Shown here one piece after another: positions 55,081 to 63,486 of a stretch of DNA of 64,000 nucleotides. The stretch comes from Nissabacter sp. SGAir0207. Lineage in GTDB: Bacteria > Pseudomonadota > Gammaproteobacteria > Enterobacterales > Enterobacteriaceae. Every line of letters begins with the position of its first letter. Positions within the stretch are counted from its first letter, which is position 1. A program made the position numbers and the translations under genes. A model generated the notes under the pieces. That model made no database searches, was not told the origin of the DNA, and worked only from the letters and a program-made list of their open reading frames with translations. Location of the stretch: assembly GCF_005491205.1 (NCBI RefSeq), contig NZ_CP028036.1, forward strand, positions 62,001 to 126,000, read 5' to 3'.

Positions 55081-55554
55081 TTAAGAACGATTTGGGCGCG
55101 TTGCGAAGAAGACCACCGCTGCTCCGATAGCGACGATGAGCGTATCTTCGATCAGGCCACTCTTGGTCTGCCCCATCTCTGCCATGGCCTTTTTGCGTGC
55201 TGCAAGTGTGACATAGGCAAGAGGTACAGCGGCAGAGATAGCGATTGCTGCCCCGGTTTTCTCTTCCCCGCTGGGTGCCAACGCGGCACCCGCAATCCCT
55301 GCACTGGCCACGCGTGCTGACAAGCCTAAAAGCACGGTGCGGTCTGGCGCTGACTTCATCTTATCGCCAAATAATTCACCTACACCCATCGCTAATGCGC
55401 CGTATTTGAATAGCGGACGGTCTAGCAGCAGGAGACTGCCCGATGTGTCGCGCCCGGTAAGGCGTGCTCCAGCAAGCGCCGCCATCGGCGTCATGGATCG
55501 GCAACTGGCGACAAAGCCAATTAAAGCGGAATAAACAAAATCGGCTATTTTCAT
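55081..55554 (-). CDS. DUF4126 family membrane protein
   Basis: 157 residues with four hydrophobic segments (SALIGFVASCRSMTPMAALAG, GALAMGVGELFGDKM, RVASAGIAGAALAP, IVAIGAAVVFFATRP). The GxxxSCRSMTP and GDKMKSAPDRT motifs are typical of DUF4126. Function unknown; inner membrane location likely. The upstream leader (55613-55740) resembles that of the DUF4142 gene. Confidence 0.82.
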   Translation of the reverse strand: MKIADFVYSALIGFVASCRSMTPMAALAGARLTGRDTSGSLLLLDRPLFKYGALAMGVGELFGDKMKSAPDRTVLLGLSARVASAGIAGAALAPSGEEKTGAAIAISAAVPLAYVTLAARKKAMAEMGQTKSGLIEDTLIVAIGAAVVFFATRPNRS

Positions 55555-55612
55555 TCGTTATCTCCCGGATAGATAAGATTTTTTAATTCTTTAAGCTTTA
55601 TACAGAGGGGTG

Positions 55613-55740
55613 CCAGGTCATTAATTTTGCGCGGCCTCGTATATCAATGACCACTGCCATAGTCAGTATAGATGAACGGTCTGAGACAGCAGAAATGACG
55701 GAAGTGGGAGGCTGAAGAACGCAGGCTGGATTGAATTGCC
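55613..55740. repeat. Leader element shared with the DUF4142 gene
   Basis: It contains GCGGCCTCGTAT, ATAGTCAGTATAGA and GCAGAAATGACGG in the same order and spacing as 35918-36045. In both places it lies directly upstream of a leftward gene encoding a small non-catalytic envelope-type protein. Confidence 0.55.
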
Positions 55741-55770
55741 GAGCCAAACCTCAGCGATAATCATCTGCTG

Positions 55771-55905
55771 TCAAGGTGAACTGCAAATAGACGGTACCGC
55801 ACCCGGCCAGTTAGTCGTATCACGTATCAGCATACAACGCAGCGGTTCATCCCCGGCGGCTGCCCGATCGATACAGCGGTGGCTCTCCGCCGGGTAGCGC
55901 GCCAC
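55771..55905 (-). pseudogene. Possible gene remnant downstream of EamA gene
   Basis: The leftward frame has protein-like composition (ARYPAESHRCIDRAAAGDEPLRCMLIRDTTNW). A shift of one base would continue it as GTVYLQFTLTADDYR before a stop. The EamA stop is just upstream. It could be the frameshifted end of a small gene. I cannot assign a family. Confidence 0.3.
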
Positions 55906-55924
55906 CTGCCTTATGCGGCAAGCC

Positions 55925-56824
55925 TCAATTGCTGACCGCCACCCCCGCCACCCTGCGGGGATGCGTCGCCCATACCGAGGCGCCAACAATCAGCAGGCCG
56001 CCCAGCCAAGCGGTGGGGGTCAGGGACTCCTGTAACCAGAGCATGGCGAACAGTGCACCAAACAGCGGCTCAGTGCCCATCAGCAGAGAGGCGCGGGTCG
56101 GCGTGAGGCGTTTTACGGCATAATTCTGCGCGAAGAAGGCGAACAGCGTGCAGAACAGCACCAGATAGAGCGTCGCGCCCCAAAACGCCGCGCTCTGCGG
56201 CAACGCCGGGATGCCCTGCCGGGTAGCCAGCAGCAGCGCCAGCGAACCGGCCGCGACCACACCGGTCTGCACCGCAGTCAGCGCCAGTGCTGGCACGTTG
56301 CAGTGCTGCATCAGTTTTTTTGTCAGGCACACCATCACTGCCCGCAGCAATGCTGCCCCGAGGATCAGCTTGTCCCCCGCGTTCAGCGTGATGGCGACGC
56401 CCCCGGTCAGCAGCAGCGCCCCGCACAACGACACACCTGCGGCGATAAAGGCGTTGTTTTCCGGCCGCTGACGCAACATCAGCCATTCAACAAACGGCGT
56501 CAGCACCACGCAGAGGCTGATAAGAAACGCCGCGTTGCTGGCGCTGGTCAGCGCCACCCCAAAGGTTTCACACAGAAATATCGCCAACAGCACCGCCCCC
56601 AGCAGCAGCCCCGGTACCAGCGCCTGTCGCCAGCAGCCCCTTAACGCCGGCACCAGCAGCACAAAGGTCAGCATAAAGCGGATAAACAGAAAACCGGCGA
56701 CCGGGTAAAACAGCACGGCCTGTTTGGCCATGCCGTAGCTGGTTCCCCAGACCACGGCCACCACCAGTAACATAATGCCCGCATACTGGGCCGTCTCATT
56801 CGCTCTCTGGCGTTGATTATCCAT
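55925..56824 (-). CDS. EamA/DMT-family transporter
   Basis: 299 residues with ten expected membrane helices in two EamA repeats (VVAVVWGTSYGMAKQAVLFYPVAGFLFIRF in repeat 1; LFAFFAQNYAVKRLTPTRASLLMGTEPLFGALFAMLWLQESL in repeat 2). The TEPLFGALFA and P-TxA helix ends are typical of the RhaT/EamA family. Its ATG overlaps the TAA of the small gene upstream (TAATG). It may be under the divergent LysR at 57.1 kb. Confidence 0.88.
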   Translation of the reverse strand: MDNQRQRANETAQYAGIMLLVVAVVWGTSYGMAKQAVLFYPVAGFLFIRFMLTFVLLVPALRGCWRQALVPGLLLGAVLLAIFLCETFGVALTSASNAAFLISLCVVLTPFVEWLMLRQRPENNAFIAAGVSLCGALLLTGGVAITLNAGDKLILGAALLRAVMVCLTKKLMQHCNVPALALTAVQTGVVAAGSLALLLATRQGIPALPQSAAFWGATLYLVLFCTLFAFFAQNYAVKRLTPTRASLLMGTEPLFGALFAMLWLQESLTPTAWLGGLLIVGASVWATHPRRVAGVAVSN

Positions 56825-57012
56825 TACTTAACCCGCTCATAGGCAATAACCAGCACATCACGATACCCCTGCGAACCTTTACTGCATAAGATGGGCGAAA
56901 CCTCATGCATCACGCGAGTCACTGCCCCGCTAAATCGGGTCAGGATATGTTTCGACTGATGGGCGATGTAAGAGAGATCGTCAAGGCTGCGCACATGGTG
57001 ATAACGATTCAT
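56824..57012 (-). CDS. Small conserved-looking protein upstream of EamA
   Basis: 62 residues (MNRYHHVRSLDDLSYIAHQSKHILTRF, then SKGSQGYRDVLVIAYERVK). I do not recognise it. No membrane segment is present. The TAA stop overlaps the EamA start by one base and AAGGAAAGAG precedes its ATG, which supports it being translated in one operon. It is divergent to the LysR gene. Confidence 0.55.
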   Translation of the reverse strand: MNRYHHVRSLDDLSYIAHQSKHILTRFSGAVTRVMHEVSPILCSKGSQGYRDVLVIAYERVK

Positions 57013-57123
57013 GGTCTCTTTCCTTGTGAAGTAAACGCTGATTTTTCAGGGCTTGCCGTCAGGCGAGTATGGGCGATTCCGCGCCGGTGAATAAGCCGGG
57101 TAAACAAACAAGACTTTTACGCT

Positions 57124-58071
57124 ATGCGAACAAATCAATACATGGGCTTGCTGCCGTATATGGCGGTGTTTGTCAAAGTAGTGGAGGCGGGCAGTTTTTC
57201 TGCGGCGGCGGAACAGCTGGGCACGACGGCCGCGTCGGTCAGCCGCCAGGTGGCGAGCCTTGAGCAGGCGTTGTCGGTCAAACTGCTGATAAGAACCACG
57301 CGGCGGCTGAAGCTCTCGGCGGCGGGGAGCGATGCCTACGCCCGCTGCTGTGAGATGGTCGAGTCGGCCAGATCCGTGCTGGAGCTGGCGGAACGGGTCA
57401 ACGACACGCCGCAGGGGATGGTCAGACTCAGCGCCCCGCGCGCTTTCGGCAAAGAACTGATCGCCCCGCATATCGAGGAGTTCTTACACCGCTATCCAGA
57501 GGTGGATATTCAGCTGAAACTCACCGACCGCCCGGCTGACCTTATCGGCGATGACCTCGACCTAATGGTGCGCATTACCGACACGCCCCCAGCCGGGCTG
57601 GCAGCGCGCCCGCTTATCCGCGTCAGCCATATCCTCTGCGCAACGGCCGCTTACCTGGAAAAACGCGGCTGCCCGCAGCACCCCAATGACCTCGCGCAGC
57701 ACAGTTGCCTCTATCTCGGGGAAGTGGCCGGGGATAACTGCTGGCGGTTTTCCCACCTGCACACCCAGGAGCAGGTGAACGTTACGGTTCGCGGGCGCTA
57801 TGTCACCAACCACAGCAAAGCACGGCTGGAAGGGGTGCTTAGCCATCTGGGGATCGGGTGTTTGCCGTGGTTTGTCGCCAGAGACGCGCTTGCCGCCCAA
57901 CAGATCGTCGAGGTGCTGCCGCAGTGGGACTACCAGACCTCGTACTACGGCATGTCGTGGATCCTCTACCACCCGAACCGTTTTTTGCCGCCGAAATGCC
58001 GGGTACTGATCGATTTCCTGGCGGAGAAGATTGCCGGCAACGAGGTAAACCGGCGCGCCTGCCGTTTTTAA
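57124..58071 (+). CDS. LysR-family regulator divergent from EamA operon
   Basis: 315 residues (an in-frame ATG at 57142 is also possible). The helix-turn-helix (MAVFVKVVEAGSFSAAAEQLGTTAASVSRQVASLEQALS) and the effector domain with VRLSAPRAFGKELIAPHIEEFL and DLIGDDLDLMVRITD belong to the common LTTR group. The EamA operon is divergent, with 111 bp between the starts, and is the probable target. Confidence 0.9.
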   Translation: MRTNQYMGLLPYMAVFVKVVEAGSFSAAAEQLGTTAASVSRQVASLEQALSVKLLIRTTRRLKLSAAGSDAYARCCEMVESARSVLELAERVNDTPQGMVRLSAPRAFGKELIAPHIEEFLHRYPEVDIQLKLTDRPADLIGDDLDLMVRITDTPPAGLAARPLIRVSHILCATAAYLEKRGCPQHPNDLAQHSCLYLGEVAGDNCWRFSHLHTQEQVNVTVRGRYVTNHSKARLEGVLSHLGIGCLPWFVARDALAAQQIVEVLPQWDYQTSYYGMSWILYHPNRFLPPKCRVLIDFLAEKIAGNEVNRRACRF

Positions 58072-58196
58072 TCTGATTGCTTTCGCCAAGCATTCCAGAT
58101 ACGTGGGAACCCGGCATCGTCGATGTCGCCGCCCGATGTGGACGGCGTGGGGGAGGGCAGTGGGACTAATCCAGTGAGGTAGGAAAGTAGCGCGGA

Positions 58197-59066
58197 TCAA
58201 CGCCCCTTTTTTTTGCGGCCGGGCTGGGTGAAGCGCTTGCGCCCGGCCGGTGCGCCGCCGGATTTGTCCGCGCTTTTCGGCGCACCGCTCGCGGGCTTTT
58301 TCACCTGCGGCTTGGCCGGCGCTTTTTTCGCGGGTTTATCTTCAGAGGACGAATGTTCAAGCAACTTGAACAGGTCGATCAGCTCGTCGTCGGTCAGATC
58401 CCGCCATTCACCCTGCGGCAGCCCTTTCAGGCTGATATTCATGATGCGCGTGCGTTCCAGCTTGGTGACTTCATAACCAAAGTGCTGGCACATGCGGCGG
58501 ATCTGGCGGTTAAGCCCCTGCACCAGCGTGATGCGGAACACAAACGGTGCCTCTTTTTTCACTTTGCACTTTTTGGTGACCGTACCGAGCATCGGCACCC
58601 CAGCGCCCATGCCGCGGATAAACTCGTCGGTGACCGGCTTATTTACCGTGACCACATACTCTTTCTCGTGATCGTTACCGGCGCGCAGGATTTTATTGAC
58701 CAGATCGCCGTGGTTGGTCAGCAGGATCAGCCCTTGTGAATCTTTATCCAGCCGCCCGATAGGGAACACGCGTGTGCTGTGGTTCACAAAATCAACGATG
58801 TTATCCTGCTCGCCCTCTTCCGTGGTGCTGACAATGCCGACTGGTTTATTCAACGCGATCAATACCAGATCTTCTTCATTGCGCGCTTCAATCAGCCGGC
58901 CGTTCACTTTCACCACATCCCCGGCCGAGACCTGATCGCCAATGGTTGCGCGTTTGCCGTTAATAAAAACCAACCCCTGTTCAATGTAACGGTCGGCTTC
59001 GCGACGAGAGCAGATACCGCTCTCGCTGATGTATTTGTTAAGACGGGTGGTTGAGTGGCTCAGCAT
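58197..59066 (-). CDS. rluF: 23S rRNA pseudouridine(2604) synthase
   Basis: 289 residues. The N-terminal S4 domain ([33 protein letters not shown]) is followed by the catalytic domain with Asp107 in [10 protein letters not shown] and the [18 protein letters not shown] motif. The C-terminus is a Lys/Pro-rich tail ending [12 protein letters not shown], as in E. coli RluF. It makes pseudouridine 2604 of 23S rRNA and can modify tRNA-Tyr position 35. It is normally a chromosomal gene, which bears on the nature of this replicon. Confidence 0.96.
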   Translation of the reverse strand: MLSHSTTRLNKYISESGICSRREADRYIEQGLVFINGKRATIGDQVSAGDVVKVNGRLIEARNEEDLVLIALNKPVGIVSTTEEGEQDNIVDFVNHSTRVFPIGRLDKDSQGLILLTNHGDLVNKILRAGNDHEKEYVVTVNKPVTDEFIRGMGAGVPMLGTVTKKCKVKKEAPFVFRITLVQGLNRQIRRMCQHFGYEVTKLERTRIMNISLKGLPQGEWRDLTDDELIDLFKLLEHSSSEDKPAKKAPAKPQVKKPASGAPKSADKSGGAPAGRKRFTQPGRKKKGR

Positions 59067-59386
59067 GGTTCCTCCGAAAAAAACGGACTATACCCTATGC
59101 CCGGCAGGTCGCGAAGCCTGGCTTTAAGAAATCCGCGCAGGCGGCTAAAGCGCATACAGGCCGTGGTGGCCCAGCTGTTTTTGCTGCTGCCGGAAGCGGG
59201 CTACTGTGGCGCGGTTGTCGTAAACCATAGCGTGTATTGCAGTTCCACATCCGCCCAAAATCAACCTCTGCCAGCAAAGATGGCACCGGCCCCACAGTGC
59301 TACCGGGGCTTGCCTGGGAAACACCATGACACGAGGTATCGCCATGTTAACATGTTGTTATTTCCTGACGCCTTGGGGGCCACACA
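59067..59386. other. Intergenic gap, divergent rluF and DUF2268 genes
   Basis: 320 bp without a convincing gene. It should contain the rluF promoter and that of the DUF2268 gene. Short GC-rich dyads (GGCAAGCCCCGG-type near 59300) are present but no operator can be named. Confidence 0.5.
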
Positions 59387-60022
59387 ATGTCTCAAATGAC
59401 GCTGCATATTCTGGATGCGCAGAAGAAACTCACCGCTCACCGTCAATGGTTTCATACTTGCCTGACCGCTACCCATGAACAAGCAAAAAAGGTGATGCAG
59501 ATCCCTGCTCTGGATGTCGTGATCAAGGCGGGAAAGTTCGTCATCCCGGAAAAGGGGCACTTTGGATATTGTCCCGAGCCTGGCATCGTGTATGTGACGG
59601 TTGATCCTGAAAACCCCGCATTCTGCAAAAACGACGCCCAGTCGCTGGAGCGCATGTTTGCTCATGAACTGCACCATGTGGCGAGGTGGGCCGGGCCGGG
59701 GTATGGCACCACGTTAGGCGAGGCGTTAGTCTCAGAAGGTCTTGCAGGGCATTTTGTTCTTGAGCTTTTTGGGGGAGAGCCTGAACTTTGGGAAAGCATC
59801 CAGCCAGATAGCGTGCAGGCTTATTATTCACAACTCGATGAAAACTGGTACCGCACCGATTACGACCATAACCGGTGGTTTTATGGCATTGGTGATTTGC
59901 CTCGGTGGCTGGGGTATACCGTAGGGTTCAATCTGGTTGCCAAATATCTTGCAGTGGCACCGCATCTCAGGGCCTCAATGCTCTCCAATGTGGACGCAAA
60001 TGCGTTTAAAGCGTTTATTTAA
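59387..60022 (+). CDS. DUF2268 putative zinc peptidase
   Basis: 211 residues. A zinc-binding HExxH site is visible: His93-Glu94-Leu-His96-His97 (AHELHHVAR), and EALVSEGLAGHF about 20 residues later supplies the probable third ligand Glu, as in gluzincins of the DUF2268 family. These domains are predicted metallopeptidases, including HtpX/Zn-protease-like forms; substrate unknown. No signal peptide. A hairpin follows the stop. Confidence 0.87.
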   Translation: MSQMTLHILDAQKKLTAHRQWFHTCLTATHEQAKKVMQIPALDVVIKAGKFVIPEKGHFGYCPEPGIVYVTVDPENPAFCKNDAQSLERMFAHELHHVARWAGPGYGTTLGEALVSEGLAGHFVLELFGGEPELWESIQPDSVQAYYSQLDENWYRTDYDHNRWFYGIGDLPRWLGYTVGFNLVAKYLAVAPHLRASMLSNVDANAFKAFI

Positions 60023-60042
60023 CGGCCAGCGGAATACTATTT

Positions 60043-60078
60043 GGCACTTTCATACCGGTGTGCGGTATACAAAGTGCC
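60043..60078. terminator. Hairpin between convergent DUF2268 and NAT genes
   Basis: GGCACTTT (60043-60050) with AAAGTGCC (60071-60078), and inner ATACCG with CGGTAT, form an interrupted 14-bp stem. Only a weak T tract follows. Confidence 0.6.
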
Positions 60079-60109
60079 ATTGTGCCGCGGGTTAATTTGT
60101 CATGTTGGC

Positions 60110-60880
60110 TTATTGCAGAACTGATAAAGCAAAGCGGTTTTCCAGTACATGGGCGATGTTGTCTGTCGTCAGCTGCTGCTTCTCGACCCGATTTGCAGTG
60201 ATGATCTTCAGCGTATCGCCCAGCAGAATAGCGCGCCCCTCAGGTTGGTGCTGGATGACCAGCAGCTTTTGCACGAAGATGGCATCGGGGTGCGTGGAGT
60301 TAAGGTAATTGGCCGGGGCAAAATCAATCCACTCCTGATGTGACAGGTCAAAGGCATATTGATTGGCCCACTCTCCTTCAACCTTTGCCTGAAGCAGATA
60401 CTCCCCACGCGCGTCACGGCTGAGCCGGAACGTGTCGAAATCCTGCATGATGTCCGTATCCAGCATGTCCAAAGCCACCGGTGCGCGGATGCCGTAGCTC
60501 CCAAACCCCAGGTCGCAAAGCCACTGGCGGCCATCGACCTCTGCCACTACCGCCATATGGGTCTTTGGCCGACGCGCCGGATAGAACATTGGCCGGGCCG
60601 CCACAAAACGGTAGGTGATCCCCAGCGCTGCCAGCGCCATCGCAAACAGCCCGTTAAGCTCATAGCAGTAGCCGCCCCGCCGTTGGTGTAACAGCTTGCC
60701 GGTAATCTCCTCGGGTACCATCGAAACGACTTTACCCGCCTGTACATCCAGATTCTCGAACGGGATCGAGAAGAGCTGGTGGCGCATGATCGCGTGTAGC
60801 GTGGCGCTATCAGCCGCCGCCTGCCCGCCATAGTTTATGCGTCGGAAGTAGGCGGAAAGGTCGAAGTTGTCACTGTGCAT
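60110..60880 (-). CDS. nhoA: Arylamine N-acetyltransferase
   Basis: 256 residues from the ATG at 60880, which has GGAGGCAAC upstream; a longer start at 60913 is unlikely. The catalytic triad is Cys72 (RRGGYCYELN), His108 (PKTHMAVV) and Asp123 (LCDLGFG). It uses acetyl-CoA to N-acetylate arylamines and hydrazines. It lies convergent to the peptidase and divergent from a MocR regulator (98 bp), which may control it. Confidence 0.92.
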   Translation of the reverse strand: MHSDNFDLSAYFRRINYGGQAAADSATLHAIMRHQLFSIPFENLDVQAGKVVSMVPEEITGKLLHQRRGGYCYELNGLFAMALAALGITYRFVAARPMFYPARRPKTHMAVVAEVDGRQWLCDLGFGSYGIRAPVALDMLDTDIMQDFDTFRLSRDARGEYLLQAKVEGEWANQYAFDLSHQEWIDFAPANYLNSTHPDAIFVQKLLVIQHQPEGRAILLGDTLKIITANRVEKQQLTTDNIAHVLENRFALSVLQ

Positions 60881-60978
60881 GTTGCCTCCTTGGCTGGATT
60901 GTATTGGGCACACTATAGATGGCGACGGCCATCCTCTGTATAGTCAGATTTATTAAAAACCAGCCTGTACAGATCACG

Positions 60979-62406
60979 ATGTCCCTCCCACACCCGCCGA
61001 CTCCACACTACCGCCGGATTGCCGAGATGCTGCGGCTTACCCTTACCTCAGGCGCGTTGCGACCGGGGGATCGCCTCATCTCCGCGCGTAAGCTGGCCGA
61101 GCGTGAGCAGGTCAGCCTGCCCACCGCGCTGGAAGCACTCCGTTGCCTTGAAGCGGAGGGCCTGATTATTGCGCGACCGCGGTCGGGCTACTTCGTCCGC
61201 CAGAACAGTATGCCCAGACATGCACAGCCCTCCCGCCCCGTGCCGGTGACCCTGTCTGCCGTGGCCCGGTCACTGTTCGGCAGTGCTGAAACGCGGCTGG
61301 TTCCGCTTGGCGCCGCGTTACCCGATCCCGCCTGGCTGCCCGTGGATACCCTGCAACGGGCATTGCAGGCGGCAGGCCGTCGGCTGGATGCGCGTGGGCA
61401 GAGCTACAGCCTGCCGCCGGGAAGGGCAGATCTGCGCCATAAGATTGCCGCGCGTGCCGCCCAGTGGGGCGCGCTTTTTGGCGCGGACGATCTGGTTATC
61501 ACGGCTGGCGCAACGCAGGCGCTGCGGCTGGCTCTCCATGCGGTGTGCCAGCCAGGTGACGTGGTGGCGATTGAGCAGCCTGCCTACTTCGGCACGCTCC
61601 TGCTGCTGGAGGATTTGGGCCTGAAGGCATTGCAGATCCCCACTGACCCTAAAGAGGGCTTATTGCTGGCAGCGCTCAAAAAAGCCATTCAGCGCCACCG
61701 CCCGGCGGCCGTCATTGCCTCGCCCACGGTGCAAAATCCACTCGGTGCCAGTATGCCCATCGCGCGCAAACGGGAGCTGGTGGCGCTGCTTGCCAGTGCG
61801 GGCCTCCCTTTGATTGAGGACGATGTGTATGGCGATCTGGCAGGCGGGGCGCAGCGTCCACCCGCGTGCAAGGCATTCGACCAGAGTGGGAATGTCATCT
61901 ATTGCAGCTCACTGTCCAAAACCCTTGCGCCGGGCTGGAGAGTCGGCTGGATTGCGGCCGGACGCTATCACGCCAAGGTATTGCAGGCCCGCATGGCTGG
62001 CGACTGGGCGGGCGCGCCGCTGATAGAGGCTGCGGCGAGTGAGATGCTGGCGAGTGGTGACTACGATCGGCATCTGCGGCACCTGAAGCTCCGCATTGCG
62101 GAGGGCGTACGGGCGGTTATCGCGCAGGTCACGGCGAGCTTCCCACCGGGCACGCAGGTGGCCGCACCAGAAGCCGGTTTTCTGGTTTGGGTGGAACTGC
62201 CGCCCCAAGTGGATGCGTTAGAGGTACATCGCCGCGCACTCGCCTTGGGTATTGGCGTCAGCCCCGGCCCGCTGTTTTCCCCAGAGGCTGCCCTACAGAA
62301 CTACCTGCGGCTGAATTGTGCGAATGAACCCACGCCCCACCTATTGAATGCAGTGGCCCAGCTCGGCACCCTATGCCATGAATTATCCCGGGGCAATGAC
62401 GCCTGA
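60979..62406 (+). CDS. MocR/PdxR-type GntR regulator with aminotransferase domain
   Basis: 475 residues from the ATG at 60979. The GntR winged helix is at about 10-75 (YRRIAEMLRLTLTSGALRPGDRLISARKLAEREQVSLPTALEALRCLEAEGLI). A type-I PLP aminotransferase-like domain follows (about 105-470) with the Schiff-base lysine in YCSSLSKTLAPGWRVGWI and the PTVQNPLGASM motif. MocR proteins sense PLP or PLP-linked amino acids. It is divergent from the NAT gene; target not known. Confidence 0.92.
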   Translation: MSLPHPPTPHYRRIAEMLRLTLTSGALRPGDRLISARKLAEREQVSLPTALEALRCLEAEGLIIARPRSGYFVRQNSMPRHAQPSRPVPVTLSAVARSLFGSAETRLVPLGAALPDPAWLPVDTLQRALQAAGRRLDARGQSYSLPPGRADLRHKIAARAAQWGALFGADDLVITAGATQALRLALHAVCQPGDVVAIEQPAYFGTLLLLEDLGLKALQIPTDPKEGLLLAALKKAIQRHRPAAVIASPTVQNPLGASMPIARKRELVALLASAGLPLIEDDVYGDLAGGAQRPPACKAFDQSGNVIYCSSLSKTLAPGWRVGWIAAGRYHAKVLQARMAGDWAGAPLIEAAASEMLASGDYDRHLRHLKLRIAEGVRAVIAQVTASFPPGTQVAAPEAGFLVWVELPPQVDALEVHRRALALGIGVSPGPLFSPEAALQNYLRLNCANEPTPHLLNAVAQLGTLCHELSRGNDA

Positions 62407-62471
62407 TATTTTCAGCGACTGCTTTCGGCGTTTTAAGAGTTAATGAGGGGTTGGTTATCATTAGTATTGTA

Positions 62472-62514
62472 TGCCACTTTATCAGCCATGTTTTATACGG
62501 CTGATAAAGTGCCA
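62472..62514. terminator. Bidirectional terminator between MocR and HNH genes
   Basis: The 16-base arms TGCCACTTTATCAGCC (62472-62487) and GGCTGATAAAGTGCCA (62499-62514) pair with one mismatch around an 11-base loop. They lie immediately before the HNH stop at 62519. Confidence 0.7.
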
Positions 62515-62518
62515 ATAG

Positions 62519-63301
62519 CTATCTATTGATATTGACGGGATACTTAGGCTTCCCTAGCTCTTTATTATGGAGTGCCTGATATCGCTCTTCTTTTTGTGCT
62601 CTCTCTGACAATATGACTTTATTGTTGTGAAAGCTCAGATCGCCATTGTCAAATAAGTGGTGCAGATCTGCTGCCAGTGCAATGCCGTTTTCAACGCTGG
62701 GTTTTCCCTGATTGGCATGGCTAATGATATGGCAGGCTTCAAGCGCAAGGGAACTGCCGGTGACGGCACATCTGCCGTGCCAGTTGTCCAACACCTCACG
62801 CCTGAATGGCCCCTGATCCATGCGGACTTTCACCATACGCAGGCCATCTTCGCGACGCGAGCGTGGTTCATAACCCTCTGCGTGCGAGCCTGCCAGCGTG
62901 GTCAGGACGTCCACCACTTCCTTTGCCAGCGGCGCGGCGAAGGAGGCACCCTGGCTGCAGAAGTGGCGCTGGAAGAGGTTGAAGCGCTGATCCCCGCCTT
63001 TATGGGGCAATATCTCGCTCACTTTTAGCGGGTCTAACATGATAAATGGATCGAGGCGAGACAGGTCTTTCAGCGCAAAACGGTATGGATAGCCCGAATC
63101 GGGATTTATCGAGTGGCCGGTGACCTCATATTCGCCGCAGAGATAGAAGCAGCTCGCTTTGCCAGCCAGCCTTTGAATGATGAATACCCGATCGCCAACC
63201 TTAACGCGTGCATGTCTCGTTTTTGAGCTAATGCCATAGCCGCCTTCAGGCTTAAAAGTATGTTCGTTTTGTGGGCCGTGGTAAGCGTAGAAATAGTGCA
63301 T
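62519..63301 (-). CDS. PUA/EVE-like plus HNH endonuclease protein
   Basis: 260 residues. The N-terminal about 95 residues (ending KVGDRVFIIQRLAGKASCFYLCGEYEVTG, GYPYRFALKDLSRL) resemble a PUA/EVE-like base-recognition fold. The C-terminal about 80 residues are an HNH domain (RCAVTGSSLALEACHIISHANQG, ENGIALAADLHHLFDNGDLSF). EVE-HNH fusions include modification-dependent restriction enzymes that cut DNA with modified cytosine. The N-terminal assignment is by eye. No methylase gene is adjacent, which fits a type IV-like solitary nuclease. Confidence 0.75.
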   Translation of the reverse strand: MHYFYAYHGPQNEHTFKPEGGYGISSKTRHARVKVGDRVFIIQRLAGKASCFYLCGEYEVTGHSINPDSGYPYRFALKDLSRLDPFIMLDPLKVSEILPHKGGDQRFNLFQRHFCSQGASFAAPLAKEVVDVLTTLAGSHAEGYEPRSRREDGLRMVKVRMDQGPFRREVLDNWHGRCAVTGSSLALEACHIISHANQGKPSVENGIALAADLHHLFDNGDLSFHNNKVILSERAQKEERYQALHNKELGKPKYPVNINR

Positions 63302-63486
63302 CTCATCGTCCTTGAAAAGTTTATATTTCTATATCGGCAATTCATGTGAAAAGTTTAATCGTCCGATAGGACGCATTAAAAAGGTGGCATGAGTAACTCG
63401 CCAAGTTTTAGTGCAGGTGTCGTTTTGCTTACGGGGAGTGATAAAGGCTTCCCTGGCGCAGCAGAGAAAGCCTTTATACCTATTGA

